From positions 250,001 to 292,020 of the forward strand of contig WPIO01000222.1 of assembly GCA_009760855.2 (NCBI GenBank): DNA of 42,020 nucleotides. The letters are read 5' to 3'. Positions 10,175-20,678 of this stretch are shown here, one piece after another. The translations under genes and the position numbers were made by a program. The notes beneath the pieces are model-generated. The model was not told where the DNA came from. It saw nothing but the letters and a program-made list of their open reading frames with translations, and made no database searches. This DNA comes from Cristatella mucedo (Eukaryota; Bryozoa; Phylactolaemata; Cristatellidae). Position 1 is the first letter of the stretch; the number at the start of each line of letters is the position of its first letter.

Positions 10175-12670
10175 CTCCCCTGAAGCTGCTGCTACGAAAC
10201 GGGAAGAAGTCAGTGCTTCAGTGAGCCAGACTTTGCCACAAAGGTGCTTTCGAAATGTTCATGGTAACGAAAAAAGTATGCATAAGGCAACAAGCTGAGA
10301 ACGGCTCTCTGCCAGCTCTCGTAAACAACCATCAAAAATGATGCTAGTACTCGATCCGAGACTGAATTTCGGCCGTTCAGTTGCCTTAGGTAATAGCTCC
10401 AACGCCTGAAGTGACAGTACGATGGACACCTTCCGGATCTCTGTAAGGCCCCACGATGGCCATAAATTGTTCTTGCTAGTCATATGCACATTAATCCAAG
10501 TTCATTACTGAAGTAATTTGGTATGGCTAAAATTGACCATTCGCTCATTTAGCGACACACAGCAAGGCATGTTTTTTGCATTGAGCTTACCAGCTTTACC
10601 CCGGTCGGTGACAAGTAGTAGGCATCGAATGCTCTGGTATTTTGCTTACGTCGTCTACGAACGACTAAACGCGTCCAACCTAAAAAGGACGACCCTGAAT
10701 AATGCCAACGAAAGCAAAGCTGAATGCAAGTTCACATGCTCCATTATTCTAGCATATTGAAAGATTGTGACAGGCATTTTGCTCTCTCAGGTAGCAATGG
10801 AAATTTGTCATTACAAAATTGACAGCTAGCAATCATCATAAAAAACGACTGACATTAAATCCGTCTGGAGCCGACATTAACTACAATTGGCAGATTTAAA
10901 AGCAACCGTCTTTCTTTGGCCACTTTCTGGAAAGCAGCTAGTTTACACATAACTGATGACATTTAATGGACGTGGTAGGTCGACTGGTCATTTATTAGCT
11001 AAGCCCTACCTAGTATTGCCATAGCAATTAAAAGATTCGGGAACAACTTTATTATGGGAATTCACTGGTGGTTCCTGAATTTTAATAACACAGCCTCACA
11101 GATTATGCATCAGCATTCATTCCATTCATCATCCCTTTCACTCAACTTAGATATATGTAATGTATATTCGACCCTCGGGGATGCAAGCCTAATACAATTT
11201 ACAGGTTTTTCAAGTATTCGTGTTTCCTCCTATTTCCTACCAATTTAGGCACTGCAAGCACTGAACTCGCTAGCAGTAGAGATGCTGCATCAACACACGT
11301 CAAGGGGTAGATAACTCGAAGCCCCTGGGCACTGACGTGCCTCACTCTGAGGAATGCAGAGACATACAAAGACATATCGTTAGATTGGCCTAAAACAAAT
11401 TAAAACTGTGCTCAAAACATAGACTTAATCATATTAATAGTAAATACGAATGGTATGACGCCCTCAGAGAATGCAATCTCTTTCTAGGCTCGTCAGGTTT
11501 TCTGTAAAAGAAGCACGATCAAAGGGTTAATAATAGCACGATCAATGGCGACAAGTCCATCCTGGATGCCCAGAGTGACCGAGAGCCGATCTGCCTGTCA
11601 GCATACTCAATCCAGTCCTCGTGTTATTCCTACTCTCTGCGAACGCCTAAACCAGCAGGCGAGAACTAAAGTGGGCAAGGGGGTGCAGCTCCACTTACAA
11701 TGACGTGGCCCGCCTCATCTTTGTGGTCCGGAGGGTAAATTTGCAATCAGTATTTACCTTGAGAATGCATGTGCCAACGAGTCCTTAAATTTCTGAAACT
11801 ATGCCGATGAGAGTAAGCAAACCTGCATGTCGCTCAATTTTCTAAAATAATTTCCTAATGGTCACAATAAAGAAGCAGGATAGACAGGTGGGACAAGCGG
11901 TTCAAGGCAGGTGGTTGCTCTAAAGTTCTGCTGTACATACCTGTAACACCCGTAACCCTTCAGGCTGAATTTCCCCTTCACCTTCGTGAGCTAAGCAGCT
12001 ACTGTGACTTGGATTATTAAGTTTATGGAAGCACAACTTAGTTTTGTAAGGTAGCTATAACAATTTATTTGTAATGATATGTAAGCTGTAAAAATGCGAA
12101 AATTCAGGAGCTAAACTAACATCAAGCAACAGAAAAGTATAGCTATACACAAGATAGCCGGAAATCATGATTGTTAAAACTCGGAGCAAAAGATATTTTC
12201 AAACAGTTAAGCAAACCAAAACACTTCACTTCAATACTCAACAATATACAATATAAACAACATATAAAAAAGCAACGCACAACAAACAAATAAACGACGC
12301 AACTATTACTAGGCGAAAGCTGTCAGTTCAGGTGACAGCAGTTGAATTCCAACATGGTCACTTTTAGCAACGAGCTGTCTTTAAAAAACACACTGCCAGC
12401 TCCAGTGAAAGTGAAGCTGTTAAAGCTTCCGGCTCAAAGATGGGAAATGATGAGACTTCTACTTCCGTTGGACAGCTAGCTCTATGCCGCTTACAACTTG
12501 TGCAACGGAAGACCATTAATCGCTGGTAGAGGCAGCTGGATTTGTTGCATCTTCCATTTTTTCATGCTGTGCTATTTTATCATATTCTGAAAGATGGTCT
12601 GCAGTCACACCCTTTTCATCCCTAGCGACCAGCATTGCCAGACTCAAAATGTGTGTCCTAATTTGTCTCA
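10175..12670. other. Unassigned intergenic DNA
   Basis: Only short, unrelated ORFs occur. I see no match to the L2, SINE or LTR families of this window, no long simple repeat and no RNA gene. A minus-strand ORF at 12516-12734 with LLRQIRTHILSLAML and EKMEDATNPAASTSD overlaps the possible last exon of gene 2 in another frame. It is the more protein-like of the two, but I found no acceptor in the right phase. Confidence 0.35.
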
Positions 12671-12678
12671 GCAATTCC

Positions 12679-12740
12679 CTAATTATTCCTGTGAACCAAA
12701 TCTGAGCACCGTGTACTTGTAACCATTCCCTCATTCACAG
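12679..12740 (-). CDS. Possible alternative last exon of candidate gene 2
   Basis: After an ATCTACAAG acceptor, a phase-1 frame runs 20 codons to a TAG. It joins the phase-1 donor at 12827 across an intron of about 86 bp. It is short and the pyrimidine tract is weak. Confidence 0.2.
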
Positions 12741-12826
12741 CTTGTAGATTTACACACTAATGAATGGCTAGTTAAAGCCAATATCTAGTTTGCTCCTTGC
12801 TCTGTAAATATATTCATCCGACTCAC

Positions 12827-12983
12827 CTTTCTGAAATGGCAGCAGAAACTTGGGATTCCTCTTTGGGTCATCCTTCTGCTTTGGAGACATGCTACAATCA
12901 GTCACAATCCATTTTAATCGGTCTGTCTTTGCATACTCGGCATTAGATTCACGTGTGCACAAACAACATTTATGGATCACCTG
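12827..12983 (-). CDS. Possible exon downstream of candidate gene 2
   Basis: The exon candidate starts after GCTAG in phase 0 and ends at a consensus AAAG|GTGAGT donor. The peptide is Lys/Cys-rich (IHKCCLCTRESNAEY, then DDPKRNPKFLLPFQK). It can join gene 2 only if exon 4 of that gene splices at a weak donor (TTT|GTGTGC, about 13326) instead of reading to its TAG. It could also belong to a separate gene. Confidence 0.3.
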
Positions 12984-13283
12984 CTAGCACCTAAGCTACC
13001 GTCAGCAACAATATGCTTTCGAGCTCTATCTACTATCAAAGCTGCTTGATGTCTCACAGTGCTCTTAATAGATATGTTTGTTACAGTAGCCCAATAGCTC
13101 ACTAAAACATTGCAAATCAGCACTCCATGTGCAGATGTTTAATCGTGGATTCATACGTTCCTTTCAAATTTAAACGCATGGTACACGTTGCAGATACAAA
13201 ACAGATTGTGGTTCCCGAGGAAAACCGTCGCTGGGAAAGGCTAGCAATTGATGCATTGCAGGCGATGCGTGTCGCCTCCTGAA

Positions 13284-13442
13284 CTAGCGTCGGTCGAAGC
13301 CTTGTTTGCTCTGACAGTCGCACACAAATATTATCTGATTAGCTAGTCGACGATGATGGTCAATCGAGTCGCCAGTTGAAAGTTTGTTGAACCTCGGGTT
13401 CGTTGGCCAACGTTCGTTGGGTTTTCGAGTACCCTCATCAAG
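13284..13442 (-). CDS. Candidate gene 2, exon 4
   Basis: A strong acceptor (TTTGTTGTTGTCGTTAG) is followed by a phase-0 frame of 52 codons ending in TAG. This matches the phase-0 donor of exon 3. The peptide is strongly polar and basic (LDEGTRKPNERWPTNPRFNK, then DHHRRLANQIIF). With exons 1-3 the frame totals 417 bases, a 138-residue protein. No known domain is recognised. Confidence 0.45.
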   Translation of the reverse strand, partial: LDEGTRKPNERWPTNPRFNKLSTGDSIDHHRRLANQIIFVCDCQSKQGFDRR

Positions 13443-13615
13443 CTAACGACAACAACAAATCATACGTTACCATAGCTATTTAATTAGCGTTTAACATACA
13501 CATAAAAATCTTCTATGTTGAAGAAAAAAATCATGCTTGTTTAAAAAGAAACATGTCCTATTCATTAAAAGTTATGTCTTTGTTACTGACATGGAAGATA
13601 TGTTTCATTCCTTAC

Positions 13616-13685
13616 GGAATCTAGAGGGTTCAAGATTGAAGCTATTTCAGAAGCAGCCTTAGCAGACAATAATGCCGAGATATAA
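13616..13685 (-). CDS. Candidate gene 2, exon 3
   Basis: A 70-bp exon candidate between a TTTATCATTTGTAG acceptor and a GATTCC|GTAAGG donor. It starts in phase 2, and its first base T completes the AG left by exon 2 (Ser). It ends in phase 0, as exon 4 needs. The peptide looks like an amphipathic helix (YISALLSAKAASEIASILNP). Confidence 0.5.
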
Positions 13686-14071
13686 CTACAAATGATAAAT
13701 TGCAGTATCGCTTGATCATTGCCAAGCCTAGTATCGCTGCAACTTGACAATGTACAGCTGAAGTTAAGGTCTCTCTTCATCCCAATAGCTTGTCGGACAG
13801 ACTTACTTCCACGTCTTTCCAATTGTCACTAAAAAAAACATCGACAGCCAATCTTACCATCAGCATGGTACTATAATCAAGTGATACCTGGTACATCTGG
13901 CTTGTACAGAACATCAATCAACGAGTGGTCCTGTACTGATCAGGTAGTGGGCACAGGCTGCTCGTGATCCAATTTGTCCGACGAGCAACAGAGCTATTGC
14001 AACCATAAAACCACAGTGCAATCCCACCACAGCCTGCTTACACTGTGCACCAGTCAAGCTTTTTACACTAC

Positions 14072-14209
<138 letters not shown>

Positions 14210-14488
14210 ACAGTTTGCGTACACTGTATTTCCCACGGGCTCTATACAGTGTACATACCTTGGGCAGCATAAGCTGTAATATTGCAGTCTGTGTGCAACC
14301 CACATCCACAGGCAGTGTAAGGTGTACATACCAAAGGCTACTCGTGCATGCTAAAGGACACTCTGGTAGTTACTAGGCAAAGCAAAAGAAAAGCCACACG
14401 CTGCTTATAACTGCATCACTTTAAAGTCCACTGCAATGAATAGCTGCTCGATGCACTCACTTATTTTATATCGGAAGCCTATAGTTAC

Positions 14489-14577
14489 CTGACAGATATT
14501 GAATCACTGTTTGGCCTCGCTGCAGGATCCGTGCAGGTTTTATGTAGTGAATCGGAAATGCCTAACAAAAGTCCTTG
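14489..14577 (-). CDS. Candidate gene 2, exon 2
   Basis: An 89-bp exon candidate. The acceptor is excellent (TTATACATTTTTTAG) and the donor is GTCAG|GTAACT. The phase-0 start fits exon 1 if exon 1 ends at AAC|GTGTAAG. It ends in phase 2, which fits exon 3. The peptide includes QGLLLGISDSLHKTCTDPAA and a Ser-rich end. Confidence 0.5.
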
Positions 14578-14693
14578 CTAAAAAATGTATAAGTAAATGA
14601 TGAAGACAGAGCAATCATCGAAATTCATACAGAGTGGACAACCTCGCAATTAAGCATTTTTCCAAGCCGAAGTTACATAACCGGCATACTTAC

Positions 14694-14794
14694 ACGTTTT
14701 TCAACTGACACTGAAAAGCAATAGCTGCCGTAGTACATGCAGGAAAAGGTGAACGAGTAGAAGCACGGTTTACAAATTTGCCCAATTCGTCCAT
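14694..14794 (-). CDS. Candidate gene 2, exon 1
   Basis: It starts at an ATG in strong context (A at -3, G at +4), with an in-frame stop just upstream. The frame begins MDELGKFVNRASTRSPFPAC and ends QCQLKN. Two overlapping donors exist: a near-perfect GTAAGTATG after 14694 (phase 2) and GTGTAAG after 14696 (phase 0). Only the second keeps exon 2 open. Small polar protein, function unknown. Confidence 0.45.
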
Positions 14795-15071
14795 AGTTCA
14801 TCGATCTACTTGAGCAAAGAGTCTAGACCCAGGCCTCAGGATAAAAACGTTGAGAAGCCCAACGATGGTGAGCCAACATGCATGACAAGCCATTTCAATG
14901 AGCCTAAAGCACACCCAGGAACCCAAACTAAATTTCCAAGCACTCGCAATGGCATGAAGCATCTACAAGCATTTGACGTAGCGAAATTGTTCAACCCTGA
15001 CCGCCTAACCAGCAGATCGACCGGCAGGCTAATGGGCATCGAGACCTATGTACCAGCAGAGCGACAGACAG

Positions 15072-15127
15072 CTATAGCAAATCCACGTACAACATCATGA
15101 CTGAATAAACAAGCACTTGGTTCTGAG
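15072..15127 (-). CDS. Candidate gene 3, exon 3 (terminal)
   Basis: A very good acceptor (CTGCTCTCGTTTTTGTAG) opens a phase-1 frame of 17 codons and a TAG. It matches the phase-1 donor of exon 2. The peptide is hydrophobic at its end (VYSVMMLYVDLL). It is short, so confidence is limited. Confidence 0.3.
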
Positions 15128-15308
15128 CTACAAAAACGAGAGCAGCTCTAAGATAACCAGTCCGCCGGCCGGGATGTCAAAGGCCACGAACAAAGACGAT
15201 TTCTAACATTATCTAGCCAAACAGGCAAGCTATTAGGACAGGCTCAGGCAGTAAACGAAAAAATTCACTGTCATTTACCTAAAAACAACGTTCCAAAAAT
15301 ATACTTAC

Positions 15309-15377
15309 TCTTTGAGAGTAATTGTTTTAGCTCAGTAACTTCTGGTTTGCAATAACGCTCGAGAAGCGATTTCGATG
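15309..15377 (-). CDS. Candidate gene 3, exon 2
   Basis: A 69-bp exon candidate, phase 1 to phase 1, between a GTCTTTACAG acceptor and a near-perfect AAGA|GTAAGTAT donor. The peptide looks like a charged helix (SKSLLERYCKPEVTELKQLL). Both splice sites are among the best in the window. Confidence 0.5.
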
Positions 15378-15700
15378 CTGTAAAGACTGTAATGGAGCTC
15401 ACGTGCCGCCTTAGGAATTAGCCGGAAGTTAACTGTCAATACCAAAAACTAGCTAAAGAATTGAATCAATCTAAAAAATCAGTAATTAATGATAACCAAA
15501 AAATTAGAAAATATTTCTTTATTTACAGAAAGATATGAATTAGTGGAACGGCATGTGATTAATTTGACTGCTTACTGCAACTTGGTAGACACTTACTTAC
15601 GGTAGTACAGGCATGAATATTAGGAGATGGTTACTGACCTTCACATTTAGAGAGTTGGTCAGAAAATAGATAAACACGTGTACTAATTGATACTTTCGAC

Positions 15701-15899
15701 CAGATTCGCATCCAAAACGACTTCGTTTAACCGTAAGAGATATCGCCAGCGTCGAAGCACAGCTGTCTTTTAAAGAGGCTGAAATGCCTGTGGCTTCGAT
15801 TGGCCTGTCGAAGAGTGATTCAACGGGCACCCTGCATTTGAGTTCGATAGGCATGCCTGCAGTTGGCCTCATGGCGCCGATTAAACTGTTGCAACTCAT
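15701..15899 (-). CDS. Candidate gene 3, exon 1 (donor uncertain)
   Basis: It begins at an ATG (MSCNSLIGAMRPTAG) and stays open for about 100 codons. A phase-1 donor that would fit exon 2 exists only as a weak ATCTG|GTCGAA at 15701; the better GAAA|GTATCA gives the wrong phase, so an unseen exon may intervene. Total length with exons 2 and 3 is divisible by three (107 residues). The start codon lies at the measurable edge of the large inverted duplication. Function unknown. Confidence 0.35.
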
Positions 15900-16092
15900 T
15901 TTGGTTATATGGGTTTACGGGATGTCTTTTTTGAGATCATTTGCTTTCATCCACTTAATTTTCGTGGCAAGAAATCTGCTCGCGCAGTGGGCGATCGTGG
16001 AGTAAATAGCCTGTAGTAATTCCCGCTGAAATCGCATATCCTATTGCCACATCTGGATCATGCTGGGTAGATGACCAAGCTGAAAAAAAAAA

Positions 16093-17547
16093 AAAAATGA
16101 ATAAACTGTTAGGGGTTATGCACTGGGTCAGCATGCAAATGTGGTTAGTGGCAGCATGAACAGTGTCAGCACGCATAAGCACATCGAGGACGAATCACAA
16201 GGACCCACTAAATGCTGTCCTAAATAGGTATGTTTTTAAGTTTCTTTTAAATGTGGTCAGGTCAGGGGATGTTCTGATGCAGGTCGGGAGGGAGTTCCAG
16301 GCTTTGGGAGCATACGAGCTAAATGCACGGTCTCCAAAGGATTTAAGGTTTGTACGAGGTATTTCTAGACTGTTGGATTCCGAAAAGCGAGTGGTACGAT
16401 GCTTTGCCTGATGGGGTAGTATATCTGAAAGATAGGCTGGAGCCATAGAATGAAGAGACCTAAAAGTGAGCGACAAAACCTTGAAGTCAATCCGTTGCTT
16501 GACTGGTAACCAGTGCAGGTCGGCGAGAAGTGGAGTAATGTGGCAACTGCGACGCTCACGACAGACAAGCCTAGCGGCAAAGTTTTGCACCAGCTGCAAT
16601 CGCCTGATCGCACATGCTGGTAGGCCAGTGAGCAGTGAGTTGCAGAAGTCGAGACGAGATGTCACGAATGCATGGACCAACTTGGACGTGGTATCCTTAT
16701 CTAAACAAGCCCTAATTTTAGCAATGTTATGAAGCTGAAAATAGGCTGATTTGACTGTGGAGCTGATGTGGTCGTCTAACGAGAGGTCGCTTTGGAATAT
16801 GACACCTAGATTTCGAGCTGATGCAACTGGAGATATGCTGGTAGAGCCAATTTTGAAAGTCAGCCTTTCCAATCTCTGAATCACACTCGGTTTGCCCATA
16901 ACTAGCAAGTTAGTTTTATCATCGTTAAGTTTTAGAAAATTTGCTGCCATCCATGATCGGATGTCATCAATGCATGCAGCAAGTGAGTTGAGAGAATTTG
17001 AGGTGCTCGAAAGCTGGGAGGGATCAAAGCAAAGGTACAACTGAGTGTCATCCGCATAGAAGTGAAAGCCTAATTGTGCTTNAGAGGGAGAGTATAAATG
17101 GTGAAAAGGACCGGACCTAGCACAGAGCCCTGAGGTACTCCATATTTTAGAGGTACTTTAGATGATCTTTGTCCATTCACGTCAACACTCTGGAGTCTCC
17201 CACTGAGATAGGACCTGAACCACTGCAGAGCAGTGCCAGTGATGCCCAGGCGAGATGAGAGGCGCTCTAGAAGTACTTTGTGATCGATGGTATCAAAAGC
17301 TGCCGAAAGATCGAGCAAAACAAGAAGAGACACTCTACCCATGTCTGCATTCCTAAGTAGGTCGTTGTATACCCGAAGCAATGCTGACTCTGTGGAGTGA
17401 TTAGCTTTAAAGCCAGACTGGAACTTACTAGCAAGGTGTGAGGTTTCGATATACGAGTTCAGCTGGTCTGCCACGACCCGTTCCAGTGTCTTTGATAGGA
17501 ATGGTAGAAGGGAGACTGGGCGGTAGTTGCTTAAGTTCTCTTGGACC
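16093..17547 (-). mobile_element. L2-type LINE copy, 5' truncated
   Basis: The best-preserved L2 coding region. The RT part (17547-17070) has ENLSNYRPVSLLPFLSK, LLDLSAAFDTIDHKVLLE and YGVPQGSVLGPVLF. The C-terminal part (17040-16195) has CAIRRLQLVQN, ARLVCRERRSCHITPLLADL, the HWLPVKQRIDF block and APKAWNSLP. The catalytic YADD lies between the two open frames, near 17050. The frame breaks there at a one-base deletion next to a single N at 17082, where about 16 bases found in the other copy are missing. It is inserted in the left arm and absent from the right arm. The 3' end is at an unusual T-rich stretch, not the usual ATT tail. Confidence 0.93.
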
Positions 17548-18180
17548 AATACAAAACGTGGAACTGCAAGAGGGCACAAATACGAATCCAGAAACACAAT
17601 CACATTATTTTTGCATGTATACTGGAAAATTCATAACGTGGCAAGATTTTCGGTTTTCACGGCTGGACCACATTTTCGTCTGGTGACGTTGTAGTCACGT
17701 GGCGATATACCTACTTAATGCCTCTAAAAACTGGTGTTGATCCTCAGCTGCTTACCTACGAGCCACGGTAAGCTTCACCAACAAGCAGCCATTATTTGAA
17801 AACGCACTAGTTCGCTAGAACAGTTGAGCATTTCGTACAGAGTGGCCCGTCAGTTTTAAACAGAAGGAAAAGCTGCCAGGGCTGTCACTCGAAGGGCAAA
17901 GGTCTGATCCACCGACCGCATCTTGGAGGTCACCTGCAGAGGGACTGAAGCAGCATTGATGCAATGCATATACGGTTTGCATGGCGATACATTGTTAGCA
18001 TATTATCGCCGGCTTTAGCAATGAGAGTCACGACCTCGGTCGGGAAAAGCTAAAGCCTTACCTCGTGAGTTATTACGGCCCCGGACTGTGACCCTGCCAC
18101 AACCACAGCTTAGCCAAAGTGAACGCGGTTAGTGCAGCAAGCTCTACCCTTAGATGCATCTATCGGATCTACGAGCCGAT
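17548..18180. other. Arm sequence without recognised genes
   Basis: Matches 41080-41690 inverted. No coding segment or known repeat is recognised. Its conservation reflects the duplication only. Confidence 0.5.
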
Positions 18181-18234
18181 CCTGGCAGAGATCTCTAGCA
18201 GGCGTTTTTCTTCCTCCGTAACATAAGCAAAGTA

Positions 18235-18290
18235 CTGAGAAAGAGATCAAGTTCTCTGAGGGCGTTATACAAATTTATTACCTTCTAATT
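18235..18290 (+). mobile_element. LINE/SINE 3'-end hairpin fragment
   Basis: Contains GAGATCAAGTTCTCTGAGGG, the 3' terminal motif shared by L2 copies here, followed by an ATA-rich tail. No upstream LINE sequence is joined to it. Confidence 0.6.
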
Positions 18291-18452
18291 AGACAGCCTG
18301 CTCTGTATAGCGGCAAAAAATTATTTAAGACTATTCCCAAATATTGCTGCAGTGATGAAGGATTGCCACACATGGTTTACAGGATTCGCACATTCGACCT
18401 ACGACTAATGTCACCAACACCAATTAAGTCGTGGGCCATCAGCATCATATAA
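18287..18452 (-). mobile_element. SINE family A, degraded copy
   Basis: Reverse-complement match to the tRNA-derived SINE at 40797-40975, with the B-box region near 18380-18395 mutated. It is the left-arm counterpart of that copy, so it predates the duplication. Confidence 0.6.
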
Positions 18453-18654
18453 ACATGTTCAGACAGCGACAGGAAACGAGACGACAGACCGCCTATTAAT
18501 ATTAATTATTCGGAAATGATTGCGAAACATTTTATGTGATATGGACGGTATACCCAGTTATTGCATACCGTCTAGGATCGGATTAGGCCTCGGTCATTGG
18601 GCTGCCGAGCTGCCATGCTGCTGCTGAAACTCGAGCAGTTGTGATCGTCAGCTC

Positions 18655-18860
18655 TCAGTAAGATGATCGTCAAGTCTGCCCATTTTCAGCTCAGCAGAGT
18701 TAAGATAAGTGGGGCCAGCCTGTAAGGGGTTACGGCAGCATCCACGTTGAACCGGGCGTTTGTAACAATCCGTCTCATTGTCTACAGCTTCCTACTTGCA
18801 AGACTTCGGGCGTTTCTAATCGGGCGCCAGCTGCAAGCAAAAGTCTGCAGCTAGGACTTC
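18655..18860 (+). mobile_element. L2/CR1-like LINE relic, C-terminal block
   Basis: The translation shows VKSAHFQL followed by RAFVTIRLIVYSFLLARL, matching the SAYFQLH...AFVTSRLD.CNSLL blocks of L2/CR1 proteins. It is heavily decayed. Its counterpart is on the minus strand in the right arm (40380-40600). Confidence 0.6.
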
Positions 18861-19110
18861 AGTCGCGAACGTCGTGAGATGAAATCTGTTAGCTAGCAAA
18901 TGCGTACCAAAGGCAGCTGAGGATGTGAGTGTGCTACAAATAACTCTCCGACGTAACATCCTCATGGTCCATGTGGCTTTGTCAGTAGTGCCAAATAGAG
19001 ATACATCACATTAAGTAAATGCTGCTTTCAACCACTTTTCACCTACCTGGACTGGCTCCATAGCAGTACATTAATTTCAACGTTCGGTTACCAGTGTTTT
19101 GTTCTCTCCA

Positions 19111-19113
<3 letters not shown>

Positions 19114-19151
<38 letters not shown>
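19114..19151. repeat. (TC)n microsatellite
   Basis: A perfect TC run of about 19 units, directly next to a SINE insertion. The right arm has a shorter GA tract here (about 40110). Confidence 0.97.
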
Positions 19152-19155
<4 letters not shown>

Positions 19156-19159
19156 TAAT

Positions 19160-19350
19160 GTAATGTAATGGCTCACTAGGTAAGGCGGTTGCTTTTCACG
19201 ACCTCGGCCCCGAGGTCGTGGGTTCGAATCCTGTGATGGGCGATCCTTTATCGTCACTGCAAGCGGTGGTGAAAGCCGTAAAGGCTCTTCTGTCGCTATA
19301 CAAAAAGTGGCTGTTAAATCAGCTAGTATTTATTTATTTATCTTTATATG
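19160..19350 (+). mobile_element. SINE family A, best copy
   Basis: A tRNA-derived SINE. The A box is around 19168-19180 (TGGCTCACTAGGTAAGG) and a perfect B box, GGTTCGAATCC, is at 19221-19231. The body ends GGCTGTTAAATCAGC followed by a TATTTATTTATTTATC tail. It is preceded by repeated ATGTA units. The mirrored site in the right arm (about 40085-40105) has no SINE, so it was inserted after the duplication. Confidence 0.88.
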
Positions 19351-19769
19351 TAGCTCCTCAAAGAAATAAAGACTATGTGAGTGTTCCACAGGTGAGTTTG
19401 TGTAAAGCACTGTGGGCCTAAGTGGCTTTTGGTAGGCATTCGGTAGCCAACAGATTGCATCTCACTCAACAAACAAAATCTTGAAAGCATAGCAGAGTCA
19501 GGAGAGCAGTTGAGGTAGTGAGTAGCATGGACGTAGCAGCACATGACCACTGAAAACGATAAGCCGTAGTCGGCAGCATGAGAGTAGTGGTCGTAGGGTA
19601 AGAACTGTGAAAGTAAGTTCCACAGTCTACGACTTGCAGAGCTAAAGCTTCTTTCGCCAACGGTCTTTATGCAGATCAATAGAACAGCTTGTTCATTGTC
19701 CGTACAGAACCAAAAGGTACGAGGAAGCTGAAACTGGTGCAGCAGTTCAGCAAGGTATGGTGGAGCCAA
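19344..19769 (-). pseudogene. CR1/L2-like family II, C-terminal ORF
   Basis: The first 70 or so codons carry the C-terminal LINE signature: APPYLAELLHQF, then VGERSFSSASRRLWNLL, equivalent to the GDRAFS.APK.WNSLP block of L2. The rest is the read-through 3' region. It is a remnant of a second LINE family, not a host gene, and it continues through the SINE-flank sequence near 19344. The right arm keeps the homologous stretch at 39677-39870. Confidence 0.7.
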
Positions 19770-19801
19770 GCTGAGGCAGGCCTTTTGGGTAAGCTTCCTC
19801 T

Positions 19802-19816
19802 CTCTTTCTCTTACCC

Positions 19817-19861
<45 letters not shown>

Positions 19862-19912
19862 TTCTCTCTTTCTCTCATCCTCTGGCCCTCTCCCCTCTCT
19901 TTTTGTCCAGCC
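19802..19912. repeat. CT-rich tract with (CT)n core
   Basis: Pyrimidine-rich, with a perfect CT core at about 19822-19859. Mirrored by a degenerate GA-rich tract at 39555-39650 in the right arm. Confidence 0.95.
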
Positions 19913-19989
19913 TAGCTGTTCCAACTTTTAGTCAATCACGGTAGAGATCCCAAAAGCCAGTCTACTGACTCGTCGGGTTACCGTGCCTC

Positions 19990-20095
19990 GAACCAACCTA
20001 AAACGCTTTGGTTTGCACCAAATGGAAAGCACCTAGAAAGAGAGTGAGTTCTCTGAGGGCGCTTTAGCAAGTGCATTATTATTATTATCATTATT
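19990..20095 (+). mobile_element. LINE 3' end with ATT tail
   Basis: A short coding remnant (GTNLK-like, RTNLKRFG) is followed by the hairpin motif GAGTTCTCTGAGGGCGCTTT and an ATT-rich tail. Shared with the right arm at 39380-39490. Confidence 0.65.
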
Positions 20096-20319
20096 GGATG
20101 ACTATTCCTATAGTTCCTAATCTCACCATAGCCTACACTTCATTTCCTGCTTAGGTCACGACATCACCACCTGACTGACTGACGTAACTACATCCCCTGC
20201 CTTGACGGAATTTCAAAGCAAGTGTGGAAAACCTACCCGTTTTGCTCGGCATTTGTCGGTTCCGTTCGGACTTTACTTTTTGGTCAGTGCTCACTGACCA
20301 TTTTGAACTACTTCCTGTG

Positions 20320-20408
20320 TCAAGTTTCTTGCAAGAGGTAAACTTGCCTTAGGGCGCTAAAATCCAGTACTAATATTACTGTTATTTATTTTTATTATTA
20401 GTATTATT
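20320..20408 (+). mobile_element. LINE 3'-end fragment
   Basis: AGAGGTAAACTTGCCTTAGG plus GCGCT and a (TTATT)n-like tail form a variant of the same 3' terminus. It is mirrored at 39050-39150. Confidence 0.5.
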
Positions 20409-20678
20409 ATGGTTAGTAGTACGACGAACTGTATCTCGTCAGTCAAAACGCTTGCTAAGCATTTGTTTTACAAGTTGGCCACAAGCCAGGTAGGACTTGT
20501 AATGCTGGAATTGATGAGTTACCTATGCAGGCAGCAAATTAAGGTCCTGCAGCCAGTAAGCTGTCTTTATTCTGGATCCAGCCAAATTACTACCCGGTTT
20601 GCTTGTATGCCCAATGAGAATAAGCCCTGTGCGAGGCTTCGGACCGGTAGGCATCGTCGGCACGTGATCAGAATTTAG
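20409..20678 (+). other. 89-codon ORF paired with 38783-39052
   Basis: An ATG-started frame of 89 codons. The inverted arm keeps the same start, stop and length with no indel, although about 30 percent of residues differ by eye (shared parts include MPNENKPCARLRTGR). The opposite strand is also largely open. It begins right after a LINE tail. No domain is recognised. Shared length may only mean that no indel has happened. Confidence 0.25.

Noticed and set aside
14810-15100. A 96-codon plus-strand ORF as a gene
   Set aside because: It has no good start context or splice signals and overlaps the introns and last exon of candidate gene 3 on the other strand. Its polar composition alone is not enough.
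19160-19350. A functional tRNA gene
   Set aside because: The A and B boxes are present, but the cloverleaf is not complete and the same unit recurs with a long tail. It is a tRNA-derived SINE.
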